A stretch of DNA of 64,000 nt from SELP01 sp035969385 (GTDB lineage: Bacteria; Pseudomonadota; Alphaproteobacteria; Rhodobacterales; Rhodobacteraceae): the NCBI RefSeq assembly GCF_035969385.1, contig NZ_JAYKKJ010000008.1:127796-191795 (forward strand), read 5' to 3'. How positions within the stretch are numbered: position 1 is the stretch's first letter; each line of letters starts with the position of its first letter. Below the pieces are notes generated by a model that saw nothing but the letters and a program-made list of their open reading frames with translations, was not told the DNA's origin and did not search any database. This document shows, in pieces, positions 43,491 through 52,292 of this stretch. The position numbers were made by a program, and so were the translations under genes.

Positions 43491-44042
43491 ATGACCGATA
43501 CCGCCATTCAGACCGCCGAGGTTCTTCGATTCTGGTTCGAGGAAAGCACGCCGAAACAACATTTCACCAAAGACCCGGATTTCGATGCCACGATCCGCGA
43601 CAGGTTTCTGGCGCTTTATGAGGATCTGGCCGCAAACGGCACTGACAGGTTCCGCGGTTCTGCCGACGGGATTCTGGCGGCGATCCTCGTTCTGGACCAG
43701 TTTTCGCGCAACATGTTCCGCGACGATCCCCGCGCCTTTGCGGAAGACGCGCAGGCCCGGGCGCTGACCAAGCATGCCATCGAAAACGGGATCGACATGC
43801 AGCTTCCGGAAGACAGGCGGGTCTTCATCTACATGCCGCTCATGCATTCCGAAGACCTTGCCGACCACGACCTCTCGCTGAAGGTCTTTGACGCGCTTGG
43901 GAACGCGGAAAGCTACAAATACGCCGTCGCGCATCGCGACATCATCGCGCGCTTTGGCCGATACCCGCACCGCAACGCCGTGCTGGGCCGCGAAAGCACC
44001 CCCGAGGAAGAGGCGCATTTCCGCGAACACGGCGGGTTCTGA
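43491..44042 (+). CDS. DUF924 family protein
   Basis: 183 residues, helical, with family motifs LRFWFEES, VLDQFSRNMFRDDPRAFA and VFIYMPLMHSEDL. Structure predictions for the family resemble a TPR-like helical hairpin array; function unknown. It is inverted between uvrC and pgsA and has a ribosome site (AAAGGGGGACGAC). Confidence 0.88.
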   Translation: MTDTAIQTAEVLRFWFEESTPKQHFTKDPDFDATIRDRFLALYEDLAANGTDRFRGSADGILAAILVLDQFSRNMFRDDPRAFAEDAQARALTKHAIENGIDMQLPEDRRVFIYMPLMHSEDLADHDLSLKVFDALGNAESYKYAVAHRDIIARFGRYPHRNAVLGRESTPEEEAHFREHGGF

Positions 44043-44047
44043 TCCGC

Positions 44048-45925
44048 CTACCCCCCCTCGTGGAAGAAGTTGTAGATGGTTTCGGCCATGCTGTCGGAAA
44101 TCCCCTCGACCGCTTTCAGGTCGGACAGGTTGGCCCGACTGACCGCCTTGGCGCTGCCAAAATGCTGAAGCAACGCGCGTTTGCGGGTGGCCCCAACGCC
44201 CGGCACGTCATCCAACGGGGTCGCGCCCACTGCCTTGGCCCGTTTGGCGCGATGGGTGCCGATGGCAAAGCGGTGCGCCTCGTCTCGCATTCGCTGCACG
44301 AAATAGAGGACCGGGTCATTGCGTTGCAGCGCAAAGGGCCGTTCACCGGGGCGGTGGAATTCCTCCTTGCCGTGGTCGCGGTCCACGCCTTTGGCGACGC
44401 CGACCATCGGCACATCCTCGACCCCTAGTTCGTCCATGATTTCCTGAACGGCGCTGACCTGCCCCGCGCCCCCGTCGATCAGCAGAAGGTCAGGCCATGT
44501 GCCGCCTGTCCGGTCCGGATCTTCTTTCAACAGGCGCTGGAACCGGCGGGTCAGCACCTCTTTCATCATCCCGAAATCGTCGCCGGGGGTGATGCTGTCG
44601 CCCTTGATGTTGAACTTGCGATACTGGCCCTTCTCGAACCCGTCCGGGCCTGCGACGATCATCGCGCCGACGGCATTGGTGCCCTGAATGTGCGAGTTGT
44701 CGTAGACCTCGATCCGGCGGGGCGGGGCATCCAGATCGAACGCCTCTGCCAACCCCCGCAGGAGTTTCGACTGTGCCGCCCCCTCGGCCATGCGGCGGCC
44801 AAGGCTTTCGCGGGCATTGCGCTGCGCACCCGAGACCAGCTCGGCCTTTTCGCCCCGCTGCGGCACCAGAATTTCCACCTTGCGGCCCGCCTTTTCGGCC
44901 AGCGCGTCGGCCATCAGGTCTTCGTTGTCCAGCCCGTGGGACAGAAGCAACATGCGCGGCGGTTCGCGGGTCTGGTAGAACTGGCCGACAAAGGCCTCCA
45001 TCACCTCGGCCATATCCTCATCCCCGCTGATGCGGGGATAGAAATCGTGGTTGCCCCAGTTCTGGTTCGCCCGAATGAAAAAGACCTGCACACAGGCCTG
45101 TCCGTTTTCGACATGCAGCGCGATCACGTCCGCCTCTGCCGTCGAGCGGGGGTTGATGCCTTGCGACGATTGCACCTGTGTCAGGGCGCGGATGCGGTCG
45201 CGCAGGGCGGCGGCACGCTCGAACTCCATCGCCTCGGACGCCTCGGCCATCTGGGCGGCGAGTGTTTCCTGTATCTTCGTGGTGCGGCCGGACAGGAATT
45301 GTGCGGCATCGCTGACCGACTGGGCGTAGTCCGCGGCACTGATGTAGCCGACACAGGGCGCCGAACACCGCTTGATCTGGAACAGCAGGCAGGGCCGGGT
45401 GCGGGTCTCGAACTGACTGTCGGAACAGTTGCGCAGAAGGAATACCTTCTGAAGCTGGTTCAATGTCCGGTTCACCGCGCCCGCGCTGGCGAAAGGACCG
45501 TAGTAGTCACCCTTCTCCTTTTTCGCGCCCCGGTGCTTCTTGATCTGGGGAAAGGCGTGCTCCCGGCTGATCAGGATATTGGGAAAGGATTTGTCGTCGC
45601 GCAGCAGCACGTTGTAGCGCGGTTTGAGCTGCTTGATCAGGTTCTGTTCAAGCAGCAGCGCCTCGGTCTCGGTCCGCGTGGTCAGGAACATCATCGACGC
45701 GGTTTCGGAGATCATCCGCGCGATCCGCGGCGAATGCGGGCCGGGCCGGGAATAATTCGACACCCGCGCCTTCAGGTTGCGGGCCTTGCCGACATAAAGA
45801 ACCCGGCTTTCGCTATCGAGCATCCGGTAGACCCCCGGAGAGCTGTCGAGCGTCTTCAGATAGGACTGAATACGGGCGTATCCGCGCATCTCTGCCCCGT
45901 CTTGGTCCGTTTCCGTTTCGGTCAT
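44048..45925 (-). CDS. uvrC: Excinuclease ABC subunit C
   Basis: 625 residues from the ATG at 45925 (12 more if 45961 is used). Dual-incision nuclease of nucleotide excision repair. Domains in order: GIY-YIG with GVYRMLDSESRVLYVGKARNLK (near residues 25-95), cysteine-rich link, UVR motif about 205-240, RNase H-like endonuclease with YDNSHIQGTNAVG and LLIDGGAGQ, and C-terminal HhH pair with VPGVGATRKRALL. Confidence 0.96.
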   Translation of the reverse strand: MTETETDQDGAEMRGYARIQSYLKTLDSSPGVYRMLDSESRVLYVGKARNLKARVSNYSRPGPHSPRIARMISETASMMFLTTRTETEALLLEQNLIKQLKPRYNVLLRDDKSFPNILISREHAFPQIKKHRGAKKEKGDYYGPFASAGAVNRTLNQLQKVFLLRNCSDSQFETRTRPCLLFQIKRCSAPCVGYISAADYAQSVSDAAQFLSGRTTKIQETLAAQMAEASEAMEFERAAALRDRIRALTQVQSSQGINPRSTAEADVIALHVENGQACVQVFFIRANQNWGNHDFYPRISGDEDMAEVMEAFVGQFYQTREPPRMLLLSHGLDNEDLMADALAEKAGRKVEILVPQRGEKAELVSGAQRNARESLGRRMAEGAAQSKLLRGLAEAFDLDAPPRRIEVYDNSHIQGTNAVGAMIVAGPDGFEKGQYRKFNIKGDSITPGDDFGMMKEVLTRRFQRLLKEDPDRTGGTWPDLLLIDGGAGQVSAVQEIMDELGVEDVPMVGVAKGVDRDHGKEEFHRPGERPFALQRNDPVLYFVQRMRDEAHRFAIGTHRAKRAKAVGATPLDDVPGVGATRKRALLQHFGSAKAVSRANLSDLKAVEGISDSMAETIYNFFHEGG

Positions 45926-46211
45926 TCTTGCAGGTCCGTGATTCTCGGGTCGGGCTGCCATGATAGCAAGGGCGGGACAAGAGAAAAGGCATACACAGTT
46001 TCTGTGGATAACTTCGTGGGCAAATTCAGGTTCAGCCGGATTTTCCCTTGTTTCTCGCGCGGTTCCTCGGGTTGCTTAATTTTTAGGCATTTTCATAAGG
46101 CATTGAATTTGCTATATTAAAAACGGGCATTTCCACAACCCACTGAAAACTTTGGGCTTTTATTACATTTCTGTTACTGGGCCTTTTGACGGTGCACAAC
46201 TTGTCGCAGCG
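45926..46211. other. AT-rich intergenic stretch upstream of uvrC
   Basis: 286 bp. The part from about 46060 to 46180 is markedly AT-richer than its surroundings and should hold the uvrC promoter. I see no convincing gene, terminator or operator in it. Confidence 0.5.
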
Positions 46212-46994
46212 TCACTCTACCCCAAGGATATCCGGAGTTTGCCAGCCAAGGTGCTGCCCCCCGTCGACGCAGATCAGCTGCCCTGTAACCGCCGGGGATT
46301 CCACCAGAAATGTAAGCGCTGTCACGATGTCTTCGGGGTTCGATCCACGGTGCAGAATGGTGCTTTTGCGCTGGCGGTCGAAATGACTGTCAGACTGGCG
46401 GTGACCCTGTAGCGTCGGTCCCGGGCCAATCGCGTTGACGCGCACCTTGGGGGCAAGCCCCTGCGCGGCGGTCTGGGTCAGCGCCCAAAGCCCCATCTTC
46501 GCGATGGTATAGCTGGAAAATTCCGGGGTCAGCTTGCGCACCCGCTGGTCGATCATGTTGATCACCACTGCCTGCGCGACAGGTTCACCGCGCGCGTCCT
46601 CGGCCGGATCGGGGGCCTGTTTCGCAAGCGCCTGCGTCAGGACAAAGGGCGCGCGCAGATTGGATTCGATATGCCGGTCCCAGCTGTCGCGGGTCGCTGT
46701 GCGGATATTGTCGTATTCGAAGATGGAGGCATTGTTGACAAGGCAGGTGATCGCACCGCCCAGAGCCTCGGCGGCCGCAGGGAGCAGCGCCTGCACCTGC
46801 GCCTCGTCCAGCAAATCGGCCTGCAGGGTCACCGCATTGCGGCCAAGGGCGCGGACCTCTGCCGCGGTTTCCTCGGCCCCCGCGGCCGAGGTGGCATAAT
46901 GGATGGCCACGTCATGGCCCATTTCCGCCAATCGGACTGCCATCGCCCGGCCAAGCCGCGTTCCCGCGCCGGTCACCAATGCCTTCTTTGTCAT
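46212..46994 (-). CDS. Short-chain dehydrogenase, pteridine-reductase-like
   Basis: 260 residues from the ATG at 46994 (GAGGGCGGC upstream). SDR fold. Cofactor loop VTGAGTRLG has the TGxxxRLG form of the PTR1/FolM group rather than TGxxxGIG, and catalytic Tyr-Lys appear in SSYTIAKMG. So reduction of a pteridine (dihydromonapterin or dihydrofolate) is likely. GGQHLGW near the C-terminus fits the same group. May be co-transcribed with the antiporter just upstream (7-bp gap). Confidence 0.83.
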   Translation of the reverse strand: MTKKALVTGAGTRLGRAMAVRLAEMGHDVAIHYATSAAGAEETAAEVRALGRNAVTLQADLLDEAQVQALLPAAAEALGGAITCLVNNASIFEYDNIRTATRDSWDRHIESNLRAPFVLTQALAKQAPDPAEDARGEPVAQAVVINMIDQRVRKLTPEFSSYTIAKMGLWALTQTAAQGLAPKVRVNAIGPGPTLQGHRQSDSHFDRQRKSTILHRGSNPEDIVTALTFLVESPAVTGQLICVDGGQHLGWQTPDILGVE

Positions 46995-47001
46995 GCCGCC
47001 C

Positions 47002-47955
47002 TCACAAGATCGAAAGGATATAGCCGACATATAGGCCGGTCAGGACAATCCCCCAGCCCCGCTTGATGTCCATCTTGAAAAAGACGAAAGGCACAAGGAT
47101 GAGCGAGGCACCCGCCATGATCCACAGATCAAAGCGCAGGAATTGCGGATCAACGGGGATCGGCCCGACAAGACTGGCGACACCGATGATGCCCAGCAGG
47201 TTGAACATGTTCGACCCGATGACATTGCCCAGCGCCACGTCGGCCTGACGGCGCAGCGCGGCCATCACCGTGGTGGCCAGTTCCGGCAGCGATGTGCCGA
47301 CTGCGACGAGGGTCAGACCTATGACGGTTTCGCTGACGTCGTAGGTGCGGGCGATGTTCACCGCCCCATCCACCAGAAGACTGGCGCCAAGCGGCAGACC
47401 GACCAGGCCGAGGACAAGAAACATGAATATCTTGGCCCAGGGCATGTCAGGGTCGGCCCCTTCGAGATCCTCCAGGTCATCTTCTTCGTCGGCGAGCCTG
47501 CACGCCCTGCGGTGTCGTTTGGCCGTCAGGAACGCATGGCAAAGCATGGCGGCAAGCGCCGCAAGAAGGATCAACCCAGAGATCCAATTGAACGTGCCCA
47601 TGAAGGCCAGCGCGATGAACAGCGCCGTAGCCGCAATCATCTGGATGAAACTCGCGCGGGTGTCACACTCGCTTGTGTGCATGGCGGCCAGCAAGGCGGG
47701 CAAACCGAGAACCAGAAGGACGTTGGCGGTGTTCGACCCGACCACGTTGCCCAGCGCAATGCCCGGCACCCCGTCCAGAATGGCCTGTACCGAGATCAGA
47801 AGTTCGGGCGCAGAGGTGCCGAAGGCCACGATGGTCAGCGACACGATCAGCGCCGGAACCCCAAGGCGCAGGGACAGGTTCACCGCCCCCCGCACAAGGG
47901 AATCCCCAGCCAATAGCAAGAGAACGAGCCCAAGGCCCACGTATATCCAATCCAT
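47002..47955 (-). CDS. Calcium/sodium antiporter, CaCA family (YrbG-like)
   Basis: 317 residues, ten membrane segments in two inverted halves. The two alpha repeats are visible: GTSAPELLIS with GNVVGSN, and GTSLPELATTV with GNVIGSN. A cytoplasmic acidic loop with DEEDDLEDLEGADP sits between the halves and may sense Ca2+. Start set at 47955, where the hydrophobic N-terminus begins. Follows the zinc-ribbon microprotein by 7 bp. Confidence 0.9.
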   Translation of the reverse strand: MDWIYVGLGLVLLLLAGDSLVRGAVNLSLRLGVPALIVSLTIVAFGTSAPELLISVQAILDGVPGIALGNVVGSNTANVLLVLGLPALLAAMHTSECDTRASFIQMIAATALFIALAFMGTFNWISGLILLAALAAMLCHAFLTAKRHRRACRLADEEDDLEDLEGADPDMPWAKIFMFLVLGLVGLPLGASLLVDGAVNIARTYDVSETVIGLTLVAVGTSLPELATTVMAALRRQADVALGNVIGSNMFNLLGIIGVASLVGPIPVDPQFLRFDLWIMAGASLILVPFVFFKMDIKRGWGIVLTGLYVGYILSIL

Positions 47956-47962
47956 CAGCACG

Positions 47963-48124
47963 TCAGGACTTTCCACAGGAACAGGGGCCGCGCCCAATGC
48001 GGAAGCGGCCACAGTTCGAACATTTCGCGTTTCTCAAGCGTTCCCGCCCCGGAAAGCGCAGCTTTCCAAACATGGCGAGGACAGCCATTCCGATGAGGAA
48101 GAAAGTGATAACCTTGAAAAGCAT
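47963..48124 (-). CDS. Zinc-ribbon membrane microprotein
   Basis: 53 residues. One membrane helix (LFKVITFFLIGMAVLAMFG), a basic patch, then a four-cysteine C-terminus with CSNCGRF and CSCGKS, a CxxC plus CxC pair suited to zinc. The ATG at 48124 follows the S49 peptidase stop at 48126. I know of homologues next to sohB-like genes in roseobacters but of no function. Possible partner of the peptidase. Confidence 0.75.
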   Translation of the reverse strand: MLFKVITFFLIGMAVLAMFGKLRFPGRERLRNAKCSNCGRFRIGRGPCSCGKS

Positions 48125-48125
48125 G

Positions 48126-48920
48126 TCAGAGGCCGAACCGCGCAAAGGCGGCGCGTTCTTCGACGCCGGTCAGGATATCGTCGGTCAACTGTGCCCCGAA
48201 CCGCGTGAACAGCGATTTTTTCGGGCCATAACGCCTGAACCGGACCTTGTCGCCGAACCGGTCTTTCATGAAAGGGACAAGATGCCCGATTCCGTCGGCC
48301 AGCCCGTTGTCGACCGCCGCCCGGCCAATCCAGACTTCGCCGGTGAACAGCGCCGGGTCGTCCGACAGACGCGTGCCGCGCCGGGCCTTCACATGGTCGA
48401 TGAAGGCCGTATGGATGCTTTCCAGCCAGCCCTTGAGCCGTTTGACGTCAGCGGGCTTTTCCGGCTGAAACGGATCGAGGAAGGATTTCGATTTCCCCGC
48501 CGTATGGACCCGGCGTTCCACGCCATAACGCCCGATCAATTCGCTCAGGCCAAAGTTTGCAGAGATCACGCCGATGGACCCGACGATAGAGCTGTCGTCG
48601 ATCAGGATCTGGTCCGCCGCGCAAGCGAGCCAATACCCGCCCGAGGCCGCCACGTCTTCGACAAAGGCGAAGACCGGGACATCCTTTTCCGCAGCCAGCC
48701 TGCGGATCCGGGCGGCGATCAGCGAGGATTGAACCGGCGACCCGCCCGGTGAATTGATTTCAAGCGCCACGGCAACCGGCTTGCCCCGCGCAAAGGCCCG
48801 CTCGATCACCGGCCCAAGCGTGACATCGTCCAGCCCGCGCCCGGAATTGGCGATTTGCCCCTGAAGCCGGATGACGGCCACGGTCGGATCGGATTTGACG
48901 AAGGGGATCCAGCGTTTCAT
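48126..48920 (-). CDS. S49 family serine peptidase (SppA/SohB-like)
   Basis: 264 residues, so the short single-domain form. Catalytic Ser in DVAASGGYWLA and Lys in GKSKSFLDPF form the Ser/Lys dyad; LEINSPGGSPVQSSLI is the oxyanion-region signature. There is no clear signal peptide: the N-terminus is MKRWIPFVKSDPTVAV, so it may act at the cytoplasmic face or be peripherally bound. Degrades signal peptides or membrane protein fragments in known homologues. Confidence 0.9.
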   Translation of the reverse strand: MKRWIPFVKSDPTVAVIRLQGQIANSGRGLDDVTLGPVIERAFARGKPVAVALEINSPGGSPVQSSLIAARIRRLAAEKDVPVFAFVEDVAASGGYWLACAADQILIDDSSIVGSIGVISANFGLSELIGRYGVERRVHTAGKSKSFLDPFQPEKPADVKRLKGWLESIHTAFIDHVKARRGTRLSDDPALFTGEVWIGRAAVDNGLADGIGHLVPFMKDRFGDKVRFRRYGPKKSLFTRFGAQLTDDILTGVEERAAFARFGL

Positions 48921-48972
48921 GTGTCCTCATGTAGGGGTGAGCGGACAGGGCGACAAGCCGCGCGACCCGGCG

Positions 48973-49734
48973 TCATTGCCGGATTCGCCAACCTGTGCGG
49001 AAAATCCACCAGATGGCGACAAGGCAAAGTGCCGTGAACCCCGCAATCGCCACAAGGCTGATGCCGACGGGCACATCCGCCTGTTCGAAGAAGGACCAGC
49101 GGAACCCGGAAATCAGGTAGTGGACCGGGTTGAACAGGGTCACCGTCTGCCAGAAGGGCGGCAGCATGGAGGTCGAATAGAAACTGCCTCCAAGGAACAC
49201 CAGCGGGGTGATGATCAGCATCGGGATCAGGTTCAACTGTTCAAAATTTCCGGCCCAGATGCCGATGATGAACCCCAGAAGCGAGAAACTGAGGCAGGTC
49301 AGCACAAGGAAGGCCAGCATTGCGCCGGGGTGCGCGATGGAGACATCCACAAAGAAGAACGAGGTCAGCAGGATCACCACCCCGATCACCAACGCCTTTG
49401 TCGCCGCCGCGCCGACATAGCCCGCCGTCACCTCGAGGAAATTCACGGGCGCCGATAGGATTTCGTAGATGGAGCCGGTGAACTTCGGGAAATAGATCCC
49501 GAAGGACGCGTTGGACGTGGCCTGTGTCATCACCGAAAGCATGATCAGCCCCGGCACGATGAAGGCCCCGTATCCCACGCCTTCAACCTCGTTTATGCGG
49601 CTGCCGATGGCGGCCCCGAAGACCACGAAATACAGCGATGTGGACACCACAGGCGACAGGATGGATTGCCGGAAGGTGCGGAAGAACCGCGCCATTTCGA
49701 ACAGATAGATGGACCGAACTGCACCGAGGTTCAT
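48973..49734 (-). CDS. ABC-2 type exporter permease (YadH-like)
   Basis: 253 residues with six membrane segments; resembles E. coli YadH in length and in FIVPGLIMLSVMT, SIYEILSAPV and PPFWQTVTLFNPVHYLISGFR. Export substrate unknown. ATGA overlap with the upstream ATPase gene. Confidence 0.9.
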   Translation of the reverse strand: MNLGAVRSIYLFEMARFFRTFRQSILSPVVSTSLYFVVFGAAIGSRINEVEGVGYGAFIVPGLIMLSVMTQATSNASFGIYFPKFTGSIYEILSAPVNFLEVTAGYVGAAATKALVIGVVILLTSFFFVDVSIAHPGAMLAFLVLTCLSFSLLGFIIGIWAGNFEQLNLIPMLIITPLVFLGGSFYSTSMLPPFWQTVTLFNPVHYLISGFRWSFFEQADVPVGISLVAIAGFTALCLVAIWWIFRTGWRIRQ

Positions 49735-50657
49735 GCGTCTTCCTTCACCAGCCCGACGAAGATTTCCTCGAGGCTGCTTTGTTTCGTGGACAGGTCCGCC
49801 ATGTTCAGCCCGGCCTTTTGCAGGTCGGACAACAGGGTTGTGATCCCGGTCCGTTCGGCCCGCGTGTCGTAGGCATAGACAAGATGCGTGCCATCCTTGG
49901 ACAGGGTCAGATCGTAGGCAGACAGCGTGTCGGGGATCGCCGTGGCAGGGTCGGACAGCTGAATGGTCAGTTCCTTGCGGCCCATCCGGGCCATCAGCGC
50001 GGCCTTTTCTTCGACCAAGAGGATTTCACCCTTGTTGATCACGGCCACGCGGTCGGCGATGGCCTCGGCCTCTTCGATGTAATGGGTGGTCAGGATGATG
50101 GTGACGCCCTGCGCCCGAAGATGCTCCACGACCGCCCACATATCCTTGCGCAGTTCCACATCGACCCCGGCTGTGGGTTCGTCGAGGAACAGGATGCGCG
50201 GCTCGTGGGCGAGCGCCTTGGCGATCAGGACGCGCCGTTTCATGCCCCCGGACAGGGCCATGATCTTGCTGTCTTTCTTGTCCAGCAGGGACAACCGCGC
50301 CAGCACGTCGTCGACAAAGCCCTGATTGCGGGGCCGACCGAACAGCCCGCGCGAAAAGGACACCGATGCATTGACCGTTTCAAAGGCTTCGAGGCTGAGT
50401 TCCTGCGGCACCAGTCCGATCAGGTCGCGCGCCTTGCGATAGTCCCGCACGACATCATGGCCGGCGACGAGAACCTGCCCCGAGGTCGGCATGGTGATCC
50501 CGCAGATGGCGGAAATCAGGGTCGTCTTGCCCGCCCCGTTGGGGCCGAGAAGGGCGATGATCTCGCCCTCTTCAATATCGAGATTGACGCCCTTCAGGGC
50601 CTCGAACCCAGAGTCGTAGGTCTTGCGCAGGTCGGTGACCTTTACGATTGGTGGCAT
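49731..50657 (-). CDS. ABC transporter ATP-binding protein (YadG-like)
   Basis: 308 residues, same length as E. coli YadG. Walker A LLGPNGAGKTTL, signature ALSGGMKRR, Walker B RILFLDEPTAGVD and the H-loop TTHYIEEAE are all present. A C-terminal domain of about 90 residues follows. Partner of the permease encoded directly downstream. Confidence 0.95.
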   Translation of the reverse strand: MPPIVKVTDLRKTYDSGFEALKGVNLDIEEGEIIALLGPNGAGKTTLISAICGITMPTSGQVLVAGHDVVRDYRKARDLIGLVPQELSLEAFETVNASVSFSRGLFGRPRNQGFVDDVLARLSLLDKKDSKIMALSGGMKRRVLIAKALAHEPRILFLDEPTAGVDVELRKDMWAVVEHLRAQGVTIILTTHYIEEAEAIADRVAVINKGEILLVEEKAALMARMGRKELTIQLSDPATAIPDTLSAYDLTLSKDGTHLVYAYDTRAERTGITTLLSDLQKAGLNMADLSTKQSSLEEIFVGLVKEDA

Positions 50658-50705
50658 GTGTTTCCCCGTTGGTTGGGCGCACAGTAGAGCACGGACCGGA
50701 CAGAG

Positions 50706-50737
50706 GAAAGGGGCCGCCCCGAGATGGAAGCGGCCCC
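50706..50737 (-). terminator. Terminator after gdhA
   Basis: Minus strand: GGGGCCGC, 12-base loop, GCGGCCCC, then CTTTCC. An 8-bp perfect stem a short distance after the gdhA stop. The T-run is short. Confidence 0.68.
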
Positions 50738-50762
50738 CGATTTTCCTTCGCGAATTGTTGGG

Positions 50763-52190
50763 TCAGAGACCCTTGGCGCGATAGCTACCCGCAACCCGGC
50801 CGATCGCCACAAGGTAAGCGGCGGTGCGCAGGTCCGACACATCGCTGCGGCCGTGCCAAACCTCGCGCATCGACTGATAGGCCGTGCGCATCGTGTCATC
50901 CAGACCGGACCGGACCAGTTCCAACTCGCCCGCGCCACGCAGGTATTCCGACTTGAACCGTTCCGAAAGGGCGCCCATGCCCTTCTCGACGCTCAGCCGC
51001 TCCAGCTCGTCGATGATCAGCTGCGCCCGGGCCTCTTCCGACCGGCGCTGCATCCTGCCGAACCGGATGTGCGACAGGTTCTTGACCCATTCGAAATAGG
51101 ACACGGTCACACCGCCCGCGTTGGCATACATGTCGGGGATGATCACGACGCCCTTCTTCTGAAGCACCTCGTCCGCCCCGGCGGTGATCGGGCCGTTTGC
51201 AGCCTCGATAATCAGTTTGGCCTTGATCCGTTTGGCGTTGGACAGGTTGATCACCCCTTCCATCGCGGCGGGGATCAGGATGTCGCAATCGGATTCAAGA
51301 ACCGCAGCCCCGTCTTCGTGATGTCGCGCGTCGGGATAACCTGCGATCCCGCCGTGCTTGTTCATCCATTCGCGGACCGCTTCGACATTGATCCCGCTTT
51401 CATCATGCAGCGCACCGTCGCGTTCGATGATCCCGGTGATCAGCGCGCCGTCCTCCTCGGACAGGAATTTGGCAGCGTGATAGCCAACGTTGCCGAGGCC
51501 CTGAACGACAACCCGTTTGCCGTCGAGTTTGCCGGACATCCCGGCCTTTTCGATGTCGGTCTTGTCACGGAAAAATTCACGCAGGGCATATTGAACACCG
51601 CGGCCCGTCGCTTCGGTCCGGCCCTGAATGCCGCCCTGATTGATCGGTTTACCGGTCACGCAGGCACGGCCGTTGATGTCGGTTGTGTTCATCCGCATGT
51701 ATTGGTCGGCGATCCACGCCATTTCCCGTTCGCCAGTGCCCATGTCGGGGGCAGGCACGTTTTGCGACGGGTGGATCAGGTCGCGCTTGGCCAGTTCATA
51801 GGCAAAGCGGCGGGTGATCTGTTCCAGTTCATGTTCTTCGTATTCGCGGGGGTCGATGCACAACCCGCCCTTGGACCCGCCGAACGGCGCTTCGACCAGC
51901 GCGCATTTGTAGGTCATCAGCGCGGCCAGCGCCTCGACCTCGTCCTGGTTGACGCTGGTGGCATAGCGGATGCCGCCCTTGACCGGCTCCATGTGTTCGG
52001 AATGGACCGACCGGTAGCCGGTGAAGGTCTGGATGCCGCCCCGCAGACGCACGCCAAACCGGACCGTATAGGTGGCGTTGCAGACCCGGATCTTTTCTTC
52101 AAGTCCGGGGGACAGATCCATCAGGGCAACCGCCCTGTTGAACATGATGTCGACGCTTTCGCGAAAACTGGGTTCCTTGTGCCGTGCCAT
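50763..52190 (-). CDS. gdhA: Glutamate dehydrogenase
   Basis: 475 residues. Reversible oxidative deamination of glutamate with NAD(P). Catalytic lysine region APFGGSKGGL, MEPVKGGIRYA for the substrate, dinucleotide fold VVVQGLGNVGYHAA, and NMYANAGGVTVS-like block (here DMYANAGGVTVSYFEW). Longer than the bacterial NADP hexamer form by a modest C-terminal extension. Monocistronic with its own terminator. Confidence 0.94.
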   Translation of the reverse strand: MARHKEPSFRESVDIMFNRAVALMDLSPGLEEKIRVCNATYTVRFGVRLRGGIQTFTGYRSVHSEHMEPVKGGIRYATSVNQDEVEALAALMTYKCALVEAPFGGSKGGLCIDPREYEEHELEQITRRFAYELAKRDLIHPSQNVPAPDMGTGEREMAWIADQYMRMNTTDINGRACVTGKPINQGGIQGRTEATGRGVQYALREFFRDKTDIEKAGMSGKLDGKRVVVQGLGNVGYHAAKFLSEEDGALITGIIERDGALHDESGINVEAVREWMNKHGGIAGYPDARHHEDGAAVLESDCDILIPAAMEGVINLSNAKRIKAKLIIEAANGPITAGADEVLQKKGVVIIPDMYANAGGVTVSYFEWVKNLSHIRFGRMQRRSEEARAQLIIDELERLSVEKGMGALSERFKSEYLRGAGELELVRSGLDDTMRTAYQSMREVWHGRSDVSDLRTAAYLVAIGRVAGSYRAKGL

Positions 52191-52292
52191 TACCGGGCCC
52201 TTTCGTGGAGGAGTGTGGCGGAATGAGAATTGCCGGACGGGCGGAGCCTATCCGGAACTTGGTTAACAACCGATGTGCATCCGCCGTGCCCA

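Noticed and set aside
44690..46120. 476-codon plus-strand frame opposite uvrC
   Set aside because: Shadow frame; the UvrC domains on the minus strand are complete.
50724..52226. 500-codon plus-strand frame opposite gdhA
   Set aside because: Shadow of gdhA; no domain in the translated product.
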